64,000 nucleotides of DNA from Saprospiraceae bacterium (GCA_020437105.1 JAGQWR010000030.1:1-64000); one strand, 5' to 3'; positions 16,947 through 26,099 are shown, counted from the first letter of the stretch. Translations and numbers: made by a program. Notes: generated by a model not told the origin, from the sequence alone.

Positions 16947-17461
16947 TAAAATCCAATCTTCTTTTTTGGTTTCTCCAGTTCGGTTTTGGTATGCACCATT
17001 CGGATGGCTGTGACAGCAGCTTCTACGCCCTTATTGCCATGTTTGCCACCTGCCCGATCCTGTGCTTGTTGGAGGGTATTTGGAGTAATGACACCAAAGA
17101 TAAATGGTTTGTTCATGGCCAGGCTAAGGTTCATCAAGGCTGCCGCCACAGTATTGTTGATGTATTCATTGTGGGATGTTTCTCCCTTGATCACACAGCC
17201 TAAACAAATGACTGCATCTACATCCTTGGCGTTGGCCATCCAGCGGGCTGCTGCCGGCAACTCAAAAGAACCAGGTACCTGGGATTGTTGAATATTTTCT
17301 TCCTTCGCTCCATGTTTGAGCAGCGTGTCAATACAGCCCTGATAAAGGGCATGTGTGATTTCCTTATTCCATTCAGATACTACGATACCAAATTTCATAT
17401 CGGCTGCTTCCGGAATATTAGTATCGTCGTATTCAGACAGATTTTTGAGTGCGCTTGCCAT
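16946..17461 (-). CDS. ribH: 6,7-dimethyl-8-ribityllumazine synthase
   Basis: 171 residues. Condenses 5-amino-6-ribitylamino-uracil with dihydroxybutanone phosphate in the penultimate step of riboflavin synthesis. Family motifs in order: GIVVSEWNKEITHALYQGC, SQVPGSFELPAAA, LGCVIKGETSHNEYI (catalytic His in the SHNEY segment), FGVITPNTLQQAQDRAG, and NKGVEAAVTAI. Length is normal for the capsid-forming enzyme apart from a 20-residue N-terminal extension and a Lys-rich tail. It is followed by an MBL hydrolase with a one-base overlap. No FMN riboswitch is visible upstream. Confidence 0.96.
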   Translation of the reverse strand: MASALKNLSEYDDTNIPEAADMKFGIVVSEWNKEITHALYQGCIDTLLKHGAKEENIQQSQVPGSFELPAAARWMANAKDVDAVICLGCVIKGETSHNEYINNTVAAALMNLSLAMNKPFIFGVITPNTLQQAQDRAGGKHGNKGVEAAVTAIRMVHTKTELEKPKKKIGF

Positions 17462-17540
17462 GCGGATCTGATTTTATGATTGAATTATTTGATAACAAGC
17501 TGAGCGGAATGATAGTTTAGGATGTGAAACACCCTAAACG

Positions 17541-17582
17541 AAACAAGAGGCTGCCCCTCATTTGGAGTCAGCCTCTTGTTTT
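17541..17582 (-). terminator. Terminator after the TPR membrane protein gene
   Basis: Thirteen-base stem AAACAAGAGGCTG / CAGCCTCTTGTTT in front of the stop at 17602, in the 140-base gap before ribH. Confidence 0.9.
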
Positions 17583-17601
17583 ATCCATTTTCGGATTATT
17601 C

Positions 17602-18297
17602 TTATCCGCGGCCTTCGAGGCGGATCAGGTATTTCTCAACTTCACGCCCTTGAGCAGAAGTTGGATATTTTGATTTGATCTGCTTGTAAGCTGCGAGTGC
17701 TTCCGCGAATTTGCCTTCTTTTTCATTCAGCATGCCCACCTTCATCAGGTAGATAGGAGTGAGGGCCTCATTATCACCATTGCTTACGGCTTTTTTATAA
17801 TTGCTCATGGCTTTACCGAAGTCACCCAATTCACTATAGGCGTCGCCAAGTACACCGTACTTTACGATTGGCATGATCTGTCCGTCATCGTCAACGTCCT
17901 CGATATAGTCAATTGCGTTTTGGTATTCCCCCAAACGCAGGTAACTGATACCTGTATAGAATGTTGCCACGTTGCCGGTAGGCGTGCTTCCGTATTGGTC
18001 AACAATATCTTTCAATCCCTGAAAAGAACCACCCGGATTAGCGAGTGCCATCGCAAAGGAGTCTTGAAAGAACTGCTGTTCTGCTCCCCAAACCTTGTTA
18101 ACTGCTTCAGCAGCCTTTGGCTTTTTTACAAAATTATTGTAAAAGAATATACCTCCGATCGCCACTACCAGAACGGTAAGACCTCCAAAGAGTAAATTGC
18201 GGTTACCATCGATAAAACTCTGAGCATTGTTTCTGGCTTCCACCAAATCAACTAAGGTATCGTCTTGTTTCTTTTTTGTCGTCTTCCTTTTTGCCAT
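17602..18297 (-). CDS. Membrane-anchored tetratricopeptide-repeat protein
   Basis: 231 residues. A Lys-rich cytoplasmic N-terminus (MAKRKTTKKKQDD), one membrane segment at about 35-55 (LLFGGLTVLVVAIGGIFFY), then a periplasmic part of TPR helices (TFYTGISYLRLGEYQNAIDYI, LGDAYSELGDFGKAMSNYKKA, KVGMLNEKEGKFAEALAAYK). The layout is that of YfgM-like proteins, which work with the SecYEG/periplasmic chaperone network in Proteobacteria; transfer of that role is inference. In many Bacteroidota this gene lies beside ribH and recF, and both are close by here. Confidence 0.85.
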   Translation of the reverse strand: MAKRKTTKKKQDDTLVDLVEARNNAQSFIDGNRNLLFGGLTVLVVAIGGIFFYNNFVKKPKAAEAVNKVWGAEQQFFQDSFAMALANPGGSFQGLKDIVDQYGSTPTGNVATFYTGISYLRLGEYQNAIDYIEDVDDDGQIMPIVKYGVLGDAYSELGDFGKAMSNYKKAVSNGDNEALTPIYLMKVGMLNEKEGKFAEALAAYKQIKSKYPTSAQGREVEKYLIRLEGRG

Positions 18298-18463
18298 GAT
18301 CTTTGTTGCTTGATAATACAGCTTTGTAAAAAACCACGCAAAAATAAGTAAACTTTTGATTTAGGGCTTATAGCTGGGATATTTATTCTCGGTTTCTGTC
18401 CTGTTTTCTGGTTAAGTGACAAAAACCACCTCCATCAAGAAGGGAAGGGCCTCTTTTTCAAAT

Positions 18464-18500
18464 AAAAAATGGCCTCTATGATGCATAGAAGCCATTTTTT
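18464..18500 (-). terminator. Terminator after pdhA
   Basis: Stem AAAAAATGGCCTCTATG / CATAGAAGCCATTTTTT with one mismatch, 30 bases beyond the pdhA stop at 18530. Confidence 0.88.
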
Positions 18501-18529
18501 GAATGTTTTTAGATCAGCTCAAACCCGTT

Positions 18530-19579
18530 CTACGTTAAGAAGGGATAACCGTCTTGGGCATAGTTGTCGGTATAGAGCTCAGATGCATCCGGAAATTCCG
18601 AGTTTTCTGCAAATTCAACAGCTTCATCAATCTCTTTTTTGATCATATCTTTGATCGCCTTGATTTCGGCTTCAGTAGCATAACCGAATTCCAGGATTTT
18701 GGCTTCAGTCAATCTAATAGGATCTTTTTCTTTGTATTCCTCTACCTCTTCTTTTGAGCGATAATTACCCGGATCAGAAACAGAGTGTCCTTTGTACCGG
18801 TAGGTTTTAATCTCCAGGAAATAAGGACCTTTGCCAGCCCGAATGTGCTTGGCTGCTTTGGCAATCGCCTCATGTACACTTTCCGGATTCATACCGTCAA
18901 CCGCCTCGCTTGGCATGTCATAACCCAGTCCCAATTTATATATGTCGGGTACATTACTGGTACGACCTACAGAGGTACCCATGGCATAGCCATTGTTTTC
19001 ACAGATATAGAGTACGGGTAATTTCCAGGCCATGGCCATGTTGAAGGATTCATGGAGTGCGCCCTGGCGAGCAGCTCCATCTCCAAACATAGTTACACAG
19101 AGATTATCTGTGCCACGATATTTTTCAGCGAAAGCGATCCCCGTACCAATTGGAATCTGAGCACCAACGATACCATTACCACCAAAATAGCGTTTTTCAG
19201 CAGAAAAAAAGTGCATCGAGCCCCCTTTCCCTTTATTTACACCAGTGGCTTTGCCATACAGCTCTGCCATAGCCGAACGCGTACTTACGCCGCGACCAAT
19301 AGCTGTGCCGTGCTGACGATAAGCTGTTACAATCGCATCCTCCGGACGAATAGCTGATTCCATGCCGGCAGTTATAGACTCCTGGCCGAGGTACACATGC
19401 AGGAACCCACGAATTTTTTGCATCCCATACATCATCAGGGCCCGTTCCTCAAAACGACGAACCCGAAGCATGGTCTCATACCATTTCAGATAAGTTTCTT
19501 TGTCAAACGTAGGCGTTGACTTTTTCTTCCTGGGAGTTCCCTTGGCAGGTTTACTTTTACTTGTAGGCACTTTATTCAT
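18530..19579 (-). CDS. pdhA: Pyruvate dehydrogenase E1 component subunit alpha
   Basis: 349 residues. Thiamine-diphosphate-dependent subunit that decarboxylates pyruvate and passes the acetyl group to lipoyl-E2. Motifs: GFLHVYLGQES, RQHGTAIGRG, GKGGSMHFFS, the ThDP-binding GDGAARQGALHES...ENN (GDG to NN spacing normal), and the phosphorylation-loop-like YRYKGHSVSDPGNYRS. It begins with a Lys/Thr-rich N-terminal stretch. The E1 beta, E2 and E3 genes are not in the window, so E1 beta is encoded elsewhere. The gene is divergent from recF, with TAnnTTTG-like boxes facing both ways in the 83-base gap. Confidence 0.93.
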   Translation of the reverse strand: MNKVPTSKSKPAKGTPRKKKSTPTFDKETYLKWYETMLRVRRFEERALMMYGMQKIRGFLHVYLGQESITAGMESAIRPEDAIVTAYRQHGTAIGRGVSTRSAMAELYGKATGVNKGKGGSMHFFSAEKRYFGGNGIVGAQIPIGTGIAFAEKYRGTDNLCVTMFGDGAARQGALHESFNMAMAWKLPVLYICENNGYAMGTSVGRTSNVPDIYKLGLGYDMPSEAVDGMNPESVHEAIAKAAKHIRAGKGPYFLEIKTYRYKGHSVSDPGNYRSKEEVEEYKEKDPIRLTEAKILEFGYATEAEIKAIKDMIKKEIDEAVEFAENSEFPDASELYTDNYAQDGYPFLT

Positions 19580-19606
19580 CCTTAAATGGGTTTAACAATT
19601 TCGAAC

Positions 19607-19614
19607 CAAAGATA
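19607..19614 (-). promoter_or_regulatory. Bacteroidota -7 box for pdhA
   Basis: Minus strand reads TATCTTTG, a match to the TAnnTTTG element of the Bacteroidota primary sigma factor, 28 bases before the pdhA ATG. I see no good -33 TTTG at the usual distance. Confidence 0.5.
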
Positions 19615-19621
19615 GGGCAAA

Positions 19622-19655
19622 TTTGAAGAAGCTCTAAACTACTGCATTATCTTTG
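19622..19655 (+). promoter_or_regulatory. Bacteroidota promoter for recF, very short leader
   Basis: TTTG at 19622-19625 and TATCTTTG at 19648-19655, 22 bases apart. Transcription would start about 7 bases later, at or only a few bases before the TTG start codon at 19663, so recF may be nearly leaderless. Confidence 0.55.
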
Positions 19656-19662
19656 CAACAAT

Positions 19663-20766
19663 TTGGAACTGAAAAAGATCATATTAAGCCAGTTTAAGAA
19701 CTATGAAAGCCAGGAACTGCTGCCGGAGCCCGGCTTAAACTGGTTTACCGGATTAAATGGCATGGGCAAAACCAATATGTTGGATGCTATTTATTACCTG
19801 TGTATGACCAAGAGCATGCACGGTACTCCGGATCGGGATCTGGTGCGGCACCAAAGCTCATTCTTTCGTCTGGAAGGTCACTTTCAACTTGACAGCCTGC
19901 AACGCAAAATTGTTGCTAAGGTCGATCCGCCCAAACGCAAGGTTTTTGAAGCCAATGGCATGGAATATGATCGCCTGGCTGATCATATCGGCCTGATCCC
20001 CATCGTATTTGTAGCACCTTCAGATGCCGCGCTGGTTCAGGGGGGGAGTGAGGATCGGCGCCGCTTTCTGGATAATGCCCTTTCTCAGACTGATCCGCTG
20101 TATCTAAATCACCTTATTACCTATAATCGTCTGATCAAACAGCGCAATGCAGCACTGAAGCAAATGGGGCAGAATGGCCATTTTGATCGCACGCTCTTTC
20201 GTACCTATGACAGGCAGCTTTTAATGCCCGCCAGCTATATTTTCCAACAGCGCACTGAATATCTAAACGTTTTTCTGCCCAGGTTTCAACAGTATTATCA
20301 GATAATTTGCCAGGACCGCGAAATGGTGGATTGCAGGTACCAATCGCATTTGCAGGAACAATCCATGGACGCCTGGTTGGAATCAAATTGGGAAAAGGAT
20401 CGGATTTTGCAGCGCACCAATGCCGGCATACACCGAGATGACCTGGTATTCTACATCTTCGACCGTCCGGTAAAACGATTTGCCTCCCAGGGCCAGATGA
20501 AGTCCTTTGTTTTGGCACTGAAACTTGCCCAATATGATACCCTGCAAAACAGTACCCAACGGATTCCGATACTGCTATTGGACGATATTTTTGATAAACT
20601 GGACCAGGAGCGGGTTCGGAAACTGATCGAATTGGTGCAGGAGCCAAATTTCGGACAGGTATTTATCACAGATACTCGTAAAGAAAGGGTGGAATCTTTG
20701 GCAGGAACCGGAAATCGTAAAATCCGTATATTTGAAGTAGAAGATGGAAAAATCTCCAATACCTGA
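19663..20766 (+). CDS. recF: DNA replication and repair protein RecF
   Basis: 367 residues. SMC-like ATPase that loads RecA at gapped DNA with RecO and RecR. N-terminal ILSQFKNYESQELL, Walker A GLNGMGKTNMLDAI (about 32-45), ABC-type signature near RFASQGQMKSFVLALKLAQ, and Walker B ILLLDDIFDKLD. Length matches the family. The start is TTG at 19663; there is no ATG upstream in frame and this codon gives the conserved N-terminus. The TGA overlaps the ATG of the DUF721 gene as TGATG, so the pair is co-translated. Confidence 0.96.
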   Translation: MELKKIILSQFKNYESQELLPEPGLNWFTGLNGMGKTNMLDAIYYLCMTKSMHGTPDRDLVRHQSSFFRLEGHFQLDSLQRKIVAKVDPPKRKVFEANGMEYDRLADHIGLIPIVFVAPSDAALVQGGSEDRRRFLDNALSQTDPLYLNHLITYNRLIKQRNAALKQMGQNGHFDRTLFRTYDRQLLMPASYIFQQRTEYLNVFLPRFQQYYQIICQDREMVDCRYQSHLQEQSMDAWLESNWEKDRILQRTNAGIHRDDLVFYIFDRPVKRFASQGQMKSFVLALKLAQYDTLQNSTQRIPILLLDDIFDKLDQERVRKLIELVQEPNFGQVFITDTRKERVESLAGTGNRKIRIFEVEDGKISNT

Positions 20767-21062
20767 TGATTCGCAAACATAATGACCAGCCTTTAAAGGA
20801 AATTCTACAGGAGTGGATCAAGAGCCGCAAAATGGAGAACCGTCTAAACCTTTCCCGGATCCGGGAGGTCTGGTCGGAAGAAATGGGAACCAGTATCAAC
20901 CAATATACCCGGGAGATGAAGATCATTCGGCGAAAGCTCTTTATTGCCATTGATTCAGCCCCCTTGCGGGAAGAATTACACCTCAACAGAGATAAAATCC
21001 GTGTCCGCATGAATGCAGCCTTGGGAGAGGAGTATTTGGAAGAAGTGGTTGTGCGTGGCTAG
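20766..21062 (+). CDS. DUF721/DciA-like protein
   Basis: 98 residues that match the DUF721 family by layout: a basic N-terminal helix (PLKEILQEWIKSRKMENRLN), IREVWSEEMGTSINQYT, and a KH-like RKLFIAIDSAPLREEL segment followed by a helix and a final VVVRG strand. In bacteria lacking DnaC-type loaders, DciA relatives load the replicative helicase DnaB. The position right after recF, with a one-base overlap, is common and supports a replication role. Function in Bacteroidota is inferred from the family. Confidence 0.85.
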   Translation: MIRKHNDQPLKEILQEWIKSRKMENRLNLSRIREVWSEEMGTSINQYTREMKIIRRKLFIAIDSAPLREELHLNRDKIRVRMNAALGEEYLEEVVVRG

Positions 21063-21156
21063 GGTCAAAGGTTTGGGGTTTATAGCCTCTGCGGCAGACC
21101 TAACTCTGTAAATATGACAAATACAGCGTTTTAATAATTTACCCCTAAACGACAGC

Positions 21157-22611
21157 ATGATGAGATTACCAAATTATTCCTTTTTGATTGGCTTGCTTTT
21201 TTTGACAAGCCTGAACCTGTATGGTCAAAACACGGTTTCTTTTAATTTAGAGAATAAAGAGACCATACTGGCGTCTTTTGAAGTTCCAGGCAGGGGTGTA
21301 TATGTTAAAACGGGATCCGAAAGATTGATCGTAAAAGACAATAATTGGATGATTTATCATTTCGATGAAGCAGGTGATTTAGTTTGGAAGGTTCCAATCG
21401 TAAAAGATCAGATTGAAAAAGGAATGTCTGATTATTTTGTTGGATCTCCCTATTCAGAATATGTTTATCACATTGAGAGTCAGGGCTATAACCCGATAGT
21501 AGGTCCTGCACATTTTATGGTGAACCGGATTAAGGATGGGATGTTTAAAATGTTTGAAATAAAAAAAGTGGAGAAATTAGCTTTTTCTGATGATGTGGAT
21601 GATTGGTTTGTATCCGGAGAGGGTCTTCATGGTATTCGAAAAGATAAAGTTGATAATAATAAAGAGGGGCTGTTTTTTTTGTACTCCTGGGATCATACAA
21701 ATCTGGATCAGACGGATTTTGCCATTGACCTGCCAGACCTTGATAAAGAGGACAAATTTACGGATTGGTGGTTTCAGGGGCATTCTGCAGATCAGTTGTA
21801 TTTTTTAAGAAAACAGGATTTAAAAGGAAATCCACAAAAATCACATGAGTCGATTGATTTTGAATTGGCTATTGTTGCTCTAAACGGTACGTTACAAAAA
21901 ACCACCAGATTCACCATTAAATTGAAGGGAAATAAATTACTGCTCCCACATGCAGACAGAAGTTTTAATGGTGGGGCAGAAATTAGCCATACTGGTATTA
22001 TTTACTCCACTATCGCATCTTCCCCTGGAGCGAGTTCAAGTTCTAAAAGGGATGAAAATTTCTCCTTTGATATGTACGGTGGAATCTGGTTTGATGAAGC
22101 TGGTGGCTGGTATGTTTATGGGATCTATGATGATGGAAGCGAGAAAACCATGGAGGTTGATGGTATGTATTTGCAGCAGTTTGATTCAGATGGCAACCTG
22201 CTCAACGAAAAAACCTATCCATTGCCTGCTTCCGACGACAGACATAAAATGATTTCCGCTGATCCAAGATATTTTAATGCCCGGTTTAATCCGGTCCCCG
22301 GAAAGGGATTTGTCCTGGATTTTTATTCTATTACCCGTATTTATTCATTTGATATCGCACCGGATTTGAGTCTTCTAAAAAAGTCCACCCTTAGTTTTAG
22401 GGAGTCCTATAAAGAAGCAGATATTAAAACGGGGGTCGGTAATTCAGAATTTGCGCCGGAGCAACGATCGTACCTGAATGGTGCACTCAAGAGGCTAAAA
22501 ACCAGAGGTGAATACTCTAATGTCATCCGTTATTTTGGCAACAATGGATATTATCATCTGCTCGTCTTTTCCGGGAATCAGGCGGAGCTAAGCACTTTCG
22601 AAGCAAATTAA
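21157..22611 (+). CDS. Secreted protein of unknown function, paralogue A
   Basis: 484 residues (ATG at 21157; the next codon is also ATG). Signal peptide ends near LNLYGQ. The rest has many beta-strand blocks with Trp/Tyr and Asp-Gly turns (HFDEAGDLVWKVP, WFVSGEGLHGIRK, WWFQGHSADQLYFLRK, GWYVYGIYDDGSEK, GKGFVLDFY), suggesting a propeller-like or repeated-blade fold; no catalytic motif seen. It is homologous throughout to the next gene (shared DLVW, VGSPxS, LHGxR, GNPQKSH, VYGxYD and RYFG blocks). No T9SS sorting domain at the C-terminus, so it is periplasmic or outer-membrane associated. I do not recognise a family. Confidence 0.7.
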   Translation: MMRLPNYSFLIGLLFLTSLNLYGQNTVSFNLENKETILASFEVPGRGVYVKTGSERLIVKDNNWMIYHFDEAGDLVWKVPIVKDQIEKGMSDYFVGSPYSEYVYHIESQGYNPIVGPAHFMVNRIKDGMFKMFEIKKVEKLAFSDDVDDWFVSGEGLHGIRKDKVDNNKEGLFFLYSWDHTNLDQTDFAIDLPDLDKEDKFTDWWFQGHSADQLYFLRKQDLKGNPQKSHESIDFELAIVALNGTLQKTTRFTIKLKGNKLLLPHADRSFNGGAEISHTGIIYSTIASSPGASSSSKRDENFSFDMYGGIWFDEAGGWYVYGIYDDGSEKTMEVDGMYLQQFDSDGNLLNEKTYPLPASDDRHKMISADPRYFNARFNPVPGKGFVLDFYSITRIYSFDIAPDLSLLKKSTLSFRESYKEADIKTGVGNSEFAPEQRSYLNGALKRLKTRGEYSNVIRYFGNNGYYHLLVFSGNQAELSTFEAN

Positions 22612-22651
22612 GCTGCAGACATATTTTCGTAACCTTATAAATACTGGTAGA

Positions 22652-24058
22652 TTGAAATTTTTAGGTTCCATACTTGCCTTTTTTATATTCTTTTCAGGTG
22701 CTGCGCTGCTTCATGCACAGGAAATTGTGCCACTTAAACTGAAATCAGAAAAGAAGATTGTGCGGTCCTTTATGATTCCCGGAAAGGGATTATTTTTTGA
22801 AATTGGAAAATTTAAGGGCTTAGCCTCTTATTCCTTTGATAATGAGATGTGGCATTTTAGCGAATCAGGTGATTTGGTTTGGAGTGTGCCGCTACCGGAT
22901 GCACAAGTCGCAAAAAAAGCAATTGACTTTTTTGTTGGATCGCCTCTTTCAGATTTCTTTTATCATGTGGAAGCACAGACAAAAAAAACGGCAGATGGAA
23001 AAAAACATTTTTACATCCATCAGGTAAACGAGGGCGCCTTGAAAACCCTTGAAGTGGAACTTGTAGATGACCTGGAAGATTGGTTTGTTACCCAAAGTGG
23101 CCTTCATGGAGTAAGATATGACGATGATAAAAAAGGGGTTTTCACCCTTTTCTCCTGGAGTCATTCGAATATGTCTCCGACTGAAAAAGAAATCGACCTT
23201 CCGGATGATAAAGGCTTTACAAAATGGTGGTTTAATGGCTTTAATAAGGATGAGCTATGCTTTATAAGAAAAAGCGACCTGAGCGGCAATCCGCAAAAAT
23301 CGCATAAATCTACCCAAATGGAAATTGCCTTTATTTCCATGAATGGAGAAATTCAAAGAATTAATAAGCATACCATAGCATTAGGGTCTGATAAATATTT
23401 GCTGCCCCACAATGATCGTAGTTATTCAGCCGGAACGGTAATAAGTCACACCGGGATTAAAGAATCCGGCTCTGCTACCATCCTGGAGACCAATCAGAAC
23501 TTTACATTTGAAATGTTTGGTAATATTTGGGTTAACGAAAATGGTGATTATTATGTTTATGGGCTTTATGATAACCAGGATGGCGAGATTGCGGTGGACG
23601 GGCTTTACGTAAGCCATTTTAGCTCGGATGGAAGTCTAATGGAGGCGGAGCTTTATCCATTGCCCAATGTGTTAGACCATAAACATAAAATGATGTTTGC
23701 CCAACCGCAGTTTACTAATGTCCGATTTAGCAGTGCTCCTGGGCGCGGATTTGTATTGGAATTTTTCGACAACGTACATTTTTACACCTTCGACATTTTA
23801 GACGATTTAACCTTATCCGAGCGTTCGGCCGTTTCGGAAATAGTTCTATCCATCGGTTTAATAGGGAAAGATTGGGTTGGAACCAGCTCCTTTGCACCTG
23901 ACCAGGAATCCTTTTTAGAGGCCAGCGAGGAGCGTGCACGTAGTGATAATAAATTAAATGCTTTCCGGGTAACCCGATATTTTGGTTCGGCAGATTCGTA
24001 TGTGTTATTGGCTTCCTGTGCAGACTTTAATGAATTAGGTTTTTTTGGCTTTGATTAA
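22652..24058 (+). CDS. Secreted protein of unknown function, paralogue B
   Basis: 468 residues from a TTG start at 22652, chosen because it starts a clear signal peptide (MKFLGSILAFFIFFSGAALLHA, cut before Gln). It shares with paralogue A the order of blocks SGDLVWSVP, FFVGSPLSDFFYHVE, WFVTQSGLHGVRYDD, WWFNGFNKDELCFIRK, GNPQKSHKS, YYVYGLYDN and VTRYFGSADSY. The 40-base spacing and similarity indicate a tandem duplication. One unit is likely, ended by the terminator at 24074. Role unknown. Confidence 0.7.
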   Translation: MKFLGSILAFFIFFSGAALLHAQEIVPLKLKSEKKIVRSFMIPGKGLFFEIGKFKGLASYSFDNEMWHFSESGDLVWSVPLPDAQVAKKAIDFFVGSPLSDFFYHVEAQTKKTADGKKHFYIHQVNEGALKTLEVELVDDLEDWFVTQSGLHGVRYDDDKKGVFTLFSWSHSNMSPTEKEIDLPDDKGFTKWWFNGFNKDELCFIRKSDLSGNPQKSHKSTQMEIAFISMNGEIQRINKHTIALGSDKYLLPHNDRSYSAGTVISHTGIKESGSATILETNQNFTFEMFGNIWVNENGDYYVYGLYDNQDGEIAVDGLYVSHFSSDGSLMEAELYPLPNVLDHKHKMMFAQPQFTNVRFSSAPGRGFVLEFFDNVHFYTFDILDDLTLSERSAVSEIVLSIGLIGKDWVGTSSFAPDQESFLEASEERARSDNKLNAFRVTRYFGSADSYVLLASCADFNELGFFGFD

Positions 24059-24073
24059 GTATCCGGTAAAAAG

Positions 24074-24113
24074 AAAACCCCTCTTCGGCATCAAGCTAAA
24101 GAGGGGTTTTTTT
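24074..24113. terminator. Terminator between convergent genes
   Basis: Stem AAAACCCCTCTT / AAGAGGGGTTTT with a 13-base loop and a T-run; it sits between the paralogue B stop (24058) and the subtilase stop (24133) and has A/T runs for both directions. Confidence 0.9.
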
Positions 24114-24132
24114 ATAAGCCGGCTAATTTAAA

Positions 24133-25779
24133 TTATGCCCGGTCTTTTTTGTTTGGAGCCTCATCTGCTGTGCGTCCATCTTTAATGCGGGTTTTCTTCT
24201 TCGCTTTACCTTTCGTTTCTGCAGCCATTTCAACTGCATTAAAGGCATTCACCACGCCACCAGTTACAGATAACTGTCTAAATGGAACGGTCTCATCAGA
24301 GCCGGGAAGGGTTACATCCTCGTTCAGTGGATCAACACTGGCCATCAGAATCTCGCGAACTTGTTTCGCACTTAGATCAGGATAGTATGAGCGTACCAGC
24401 GCTGCTACACCAGCGGTAACCGGAGAAGCCATACTTGTACCACTAAAGGAAGCGTAATCGCTTTCCGGAATAGTAGAGTAGATATCAACACCCGGAGCAA
24501 ACAAATCTACACCTCCCTGACCGTAGTTCGAGAAGGATGCTGGTCCGCCATTCCAGGATAATGCACCTACTTCGATCCAGTTGTCAAATGTTTTACGACC
24601 TTTTTTGTAGGTATCATTCGGGAAATTATCCGTGTTGTCATTGTCTTGAGATGAGTTACCGGCAGCATGTACCAATAATACATCGTGTTTGGCAGCATAT
24701 TTTATGGCCTTTTCAACGGCTTCTTTATCCCATGCATATCCTTTACCAAAGCTCATGTTGATAACAGAAGCACCATTGTCAACAGCATAAATGATAGCGT
24801 TAGCAACATCTTTGTCACGCTCATCACCATCTGGCACAGCACGTACAGACATGATGCGTACATTATTTGCCACCCCGTCCATACCAATTCCGTTGCCACG
24901 AACGGCACCAATGATACCTGAAACGTGTGTACCATGGCTCGCATCCGGGCCTTGTACATCATTGTTTCCGTAATATCTTTCGTAAACATCGTTATAGTTG
25001 TCACCAACAATATTACGTGGGTTAAAATCCGGATTGTATCCGTAGTTAAGGCTATTGCTAAAGTATTCTACACCACCTTTAAGTTGTTCTTCTACTTCAG
25101 GCAGGGTCGTACCCTGGCTCAATACATTGTTTAAGATAGCAACTGCCTGGGTAAGATCAGGATCTGTTGGTTCATAACCTTCCAGATCTGCTGCTTTGAT
25201 GTCCTCTTTTCCAAGGGCTTCTTTGAGTTTGCCTAATTTATCGAGGAGACCGGAATAGAAAGCTACATTGCCTTCCATTTCATCGCGTTGCTCGTCGATG
25301 GTTTTTTTGATTTCCATGTACTGATCGTACTCCACCTTTTCCTTTTTGGAAAGGTCGTCGCGGTTAACACCGTCAAAGCGATCCTGATACATTTTGTATA
25401 GGCGGGTGATTTCGTAGGTATCTTCGGCAACATTGCCTTTTGCACCGCCGATAAAATTCCAGCCATTGACATCGTCGATGTAGCCATTGCCATCATCATC
25501 GATTCCATTTCCTGCAATTTCGCCGGCATTCACCCACATAATGTCTTTCAGATCTTCGTGATCATAATCAACACCAGAGTCAATTACAGCTACAATTACT
25601 GTTTCACCTGTGCGTCCGCGTAGGAGCTCCTGATATACACGCTCCGTGCTTACACCCCGAACACCATCTTCCGTTGGATCTAAATTGAACCAATTATCCG
25701 GAGCAGATTCAGGTTGGGCAAGTAGCGAGCCACCCATCAATAGAGCGCCAAAGCACAGCGCCAGTTTAACCTTCTTCAT
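24133..25779 (-). CDS. S8 family (subtilisin-like) serine peptidase
   Basis: 548 residues from the ATG at 25779, which starts the signal peptide MKKVKLALCFGALLMGGSLLA; an ATG 39 bases upstream would only add a hydrophilic stretch. The triad is complete: Asp67 in VAVIDSGVDYDHED, His281 in SHGTHVSG and Ser448 in SGTSMASP, with the oxyanion Asn in HAAGNSS. More than 200 residues lie between Asp and His, including an acidic, Lys-rich helical insert (about 115-235) that is much longer than in subtilisin. No C-terminal sorting domain is present, so it is probably periplasmic or released by the general pathway. Confidence 0.93.
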   Translation of the reverse strand: MKKVKLALCFGALLMGGSLLAQPESAPDNWFNLDPTEDGVRGVSTERVYQELLRGRTGETVIVAVIDSGVDYDHEDLKDIMWVNAGEIAGNGIDDDGNGYIDDVNGWNFIGGAKGNVAEDTYEITRLYKMYQDRFDGVNRDDLSKKEKVEYDQYMEIKKTIDEQRDEMEGNVAFYSGLLDKLGKLKEALGKEDIKAADLEGYEPTDPDLTQAVAILNNVLSQGTTLPEVEEQLKGGVEYFSNSLNYGYNPDFNPRNIVGDNYNDVYERYYGNNDVQGPDASHGTHVSGIIGAVRGNGIGMDGVANNVRIMSVRAVPDGDERDKDVANAIIYAVDNGASVINMSFGKGYAWDKEAVEKAIKYAAKHDVLLVHAAGNSSQDNDNTDNFPNDTYKKGRKTFDNWIEVGALSWNGGPASFSNYGQGGVDLFAPGVDIYSTIPESDYASFSGTSMASPVTAGVAALVRSYYPDLSAKQVREILMASVDPLNEDVTLPGSDETVPFRQLSVTGGVVNAFNAVEMAAETKGKAKKKTRIKDGRTADEAPNKKDRA

Positions 25780-26026
25780 ACCGATTTTAGTTTTGTTGTT
25801 TTCTAGAAAATCTGTCAAAAATAGTTTTTTTAACGCTTCTTTTAAGGAGGAACCCCGGAGAATCCGGAATTTTATATGAACTTCCCTTTTAGAGCGATGA
25901 ACCTTACCGCAAATATCTAATGAATAACTGGAATTTTGGTTTTTTTGGTATATCCTGATGATAAAGGGCTGTTTTTGTGTTAACGGTCTTTTTGTGTACA
26001 GTCCTTCGCATTTCTACTCAACAGAT

Positions 26027-26034
26027 TATCTTTG
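26027..26034 (+). promoter_or_regulatory. Possible -7 box for the DUF6089 gene
   Basis: TATCTTTG about 65 bases before the ATG at 26100, matching TAnnTTTG. No convincing -33 element was seen at the right distance. Confidence 0.4.
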
Positions 26035-26099
26035 CATACAATCCTGGAAAGCTTCCAGACGTTCCTCCCATGTTTTGCTTAATATTTTATCCTTTTGCC

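Noticed and set aside
16947-17540. An FMN riboswitch in front of ribH
   Set aside because: The 80 bases before the ATG do not show the conserved RFN helices and are occupied by a terminator of the neighbouring gene.
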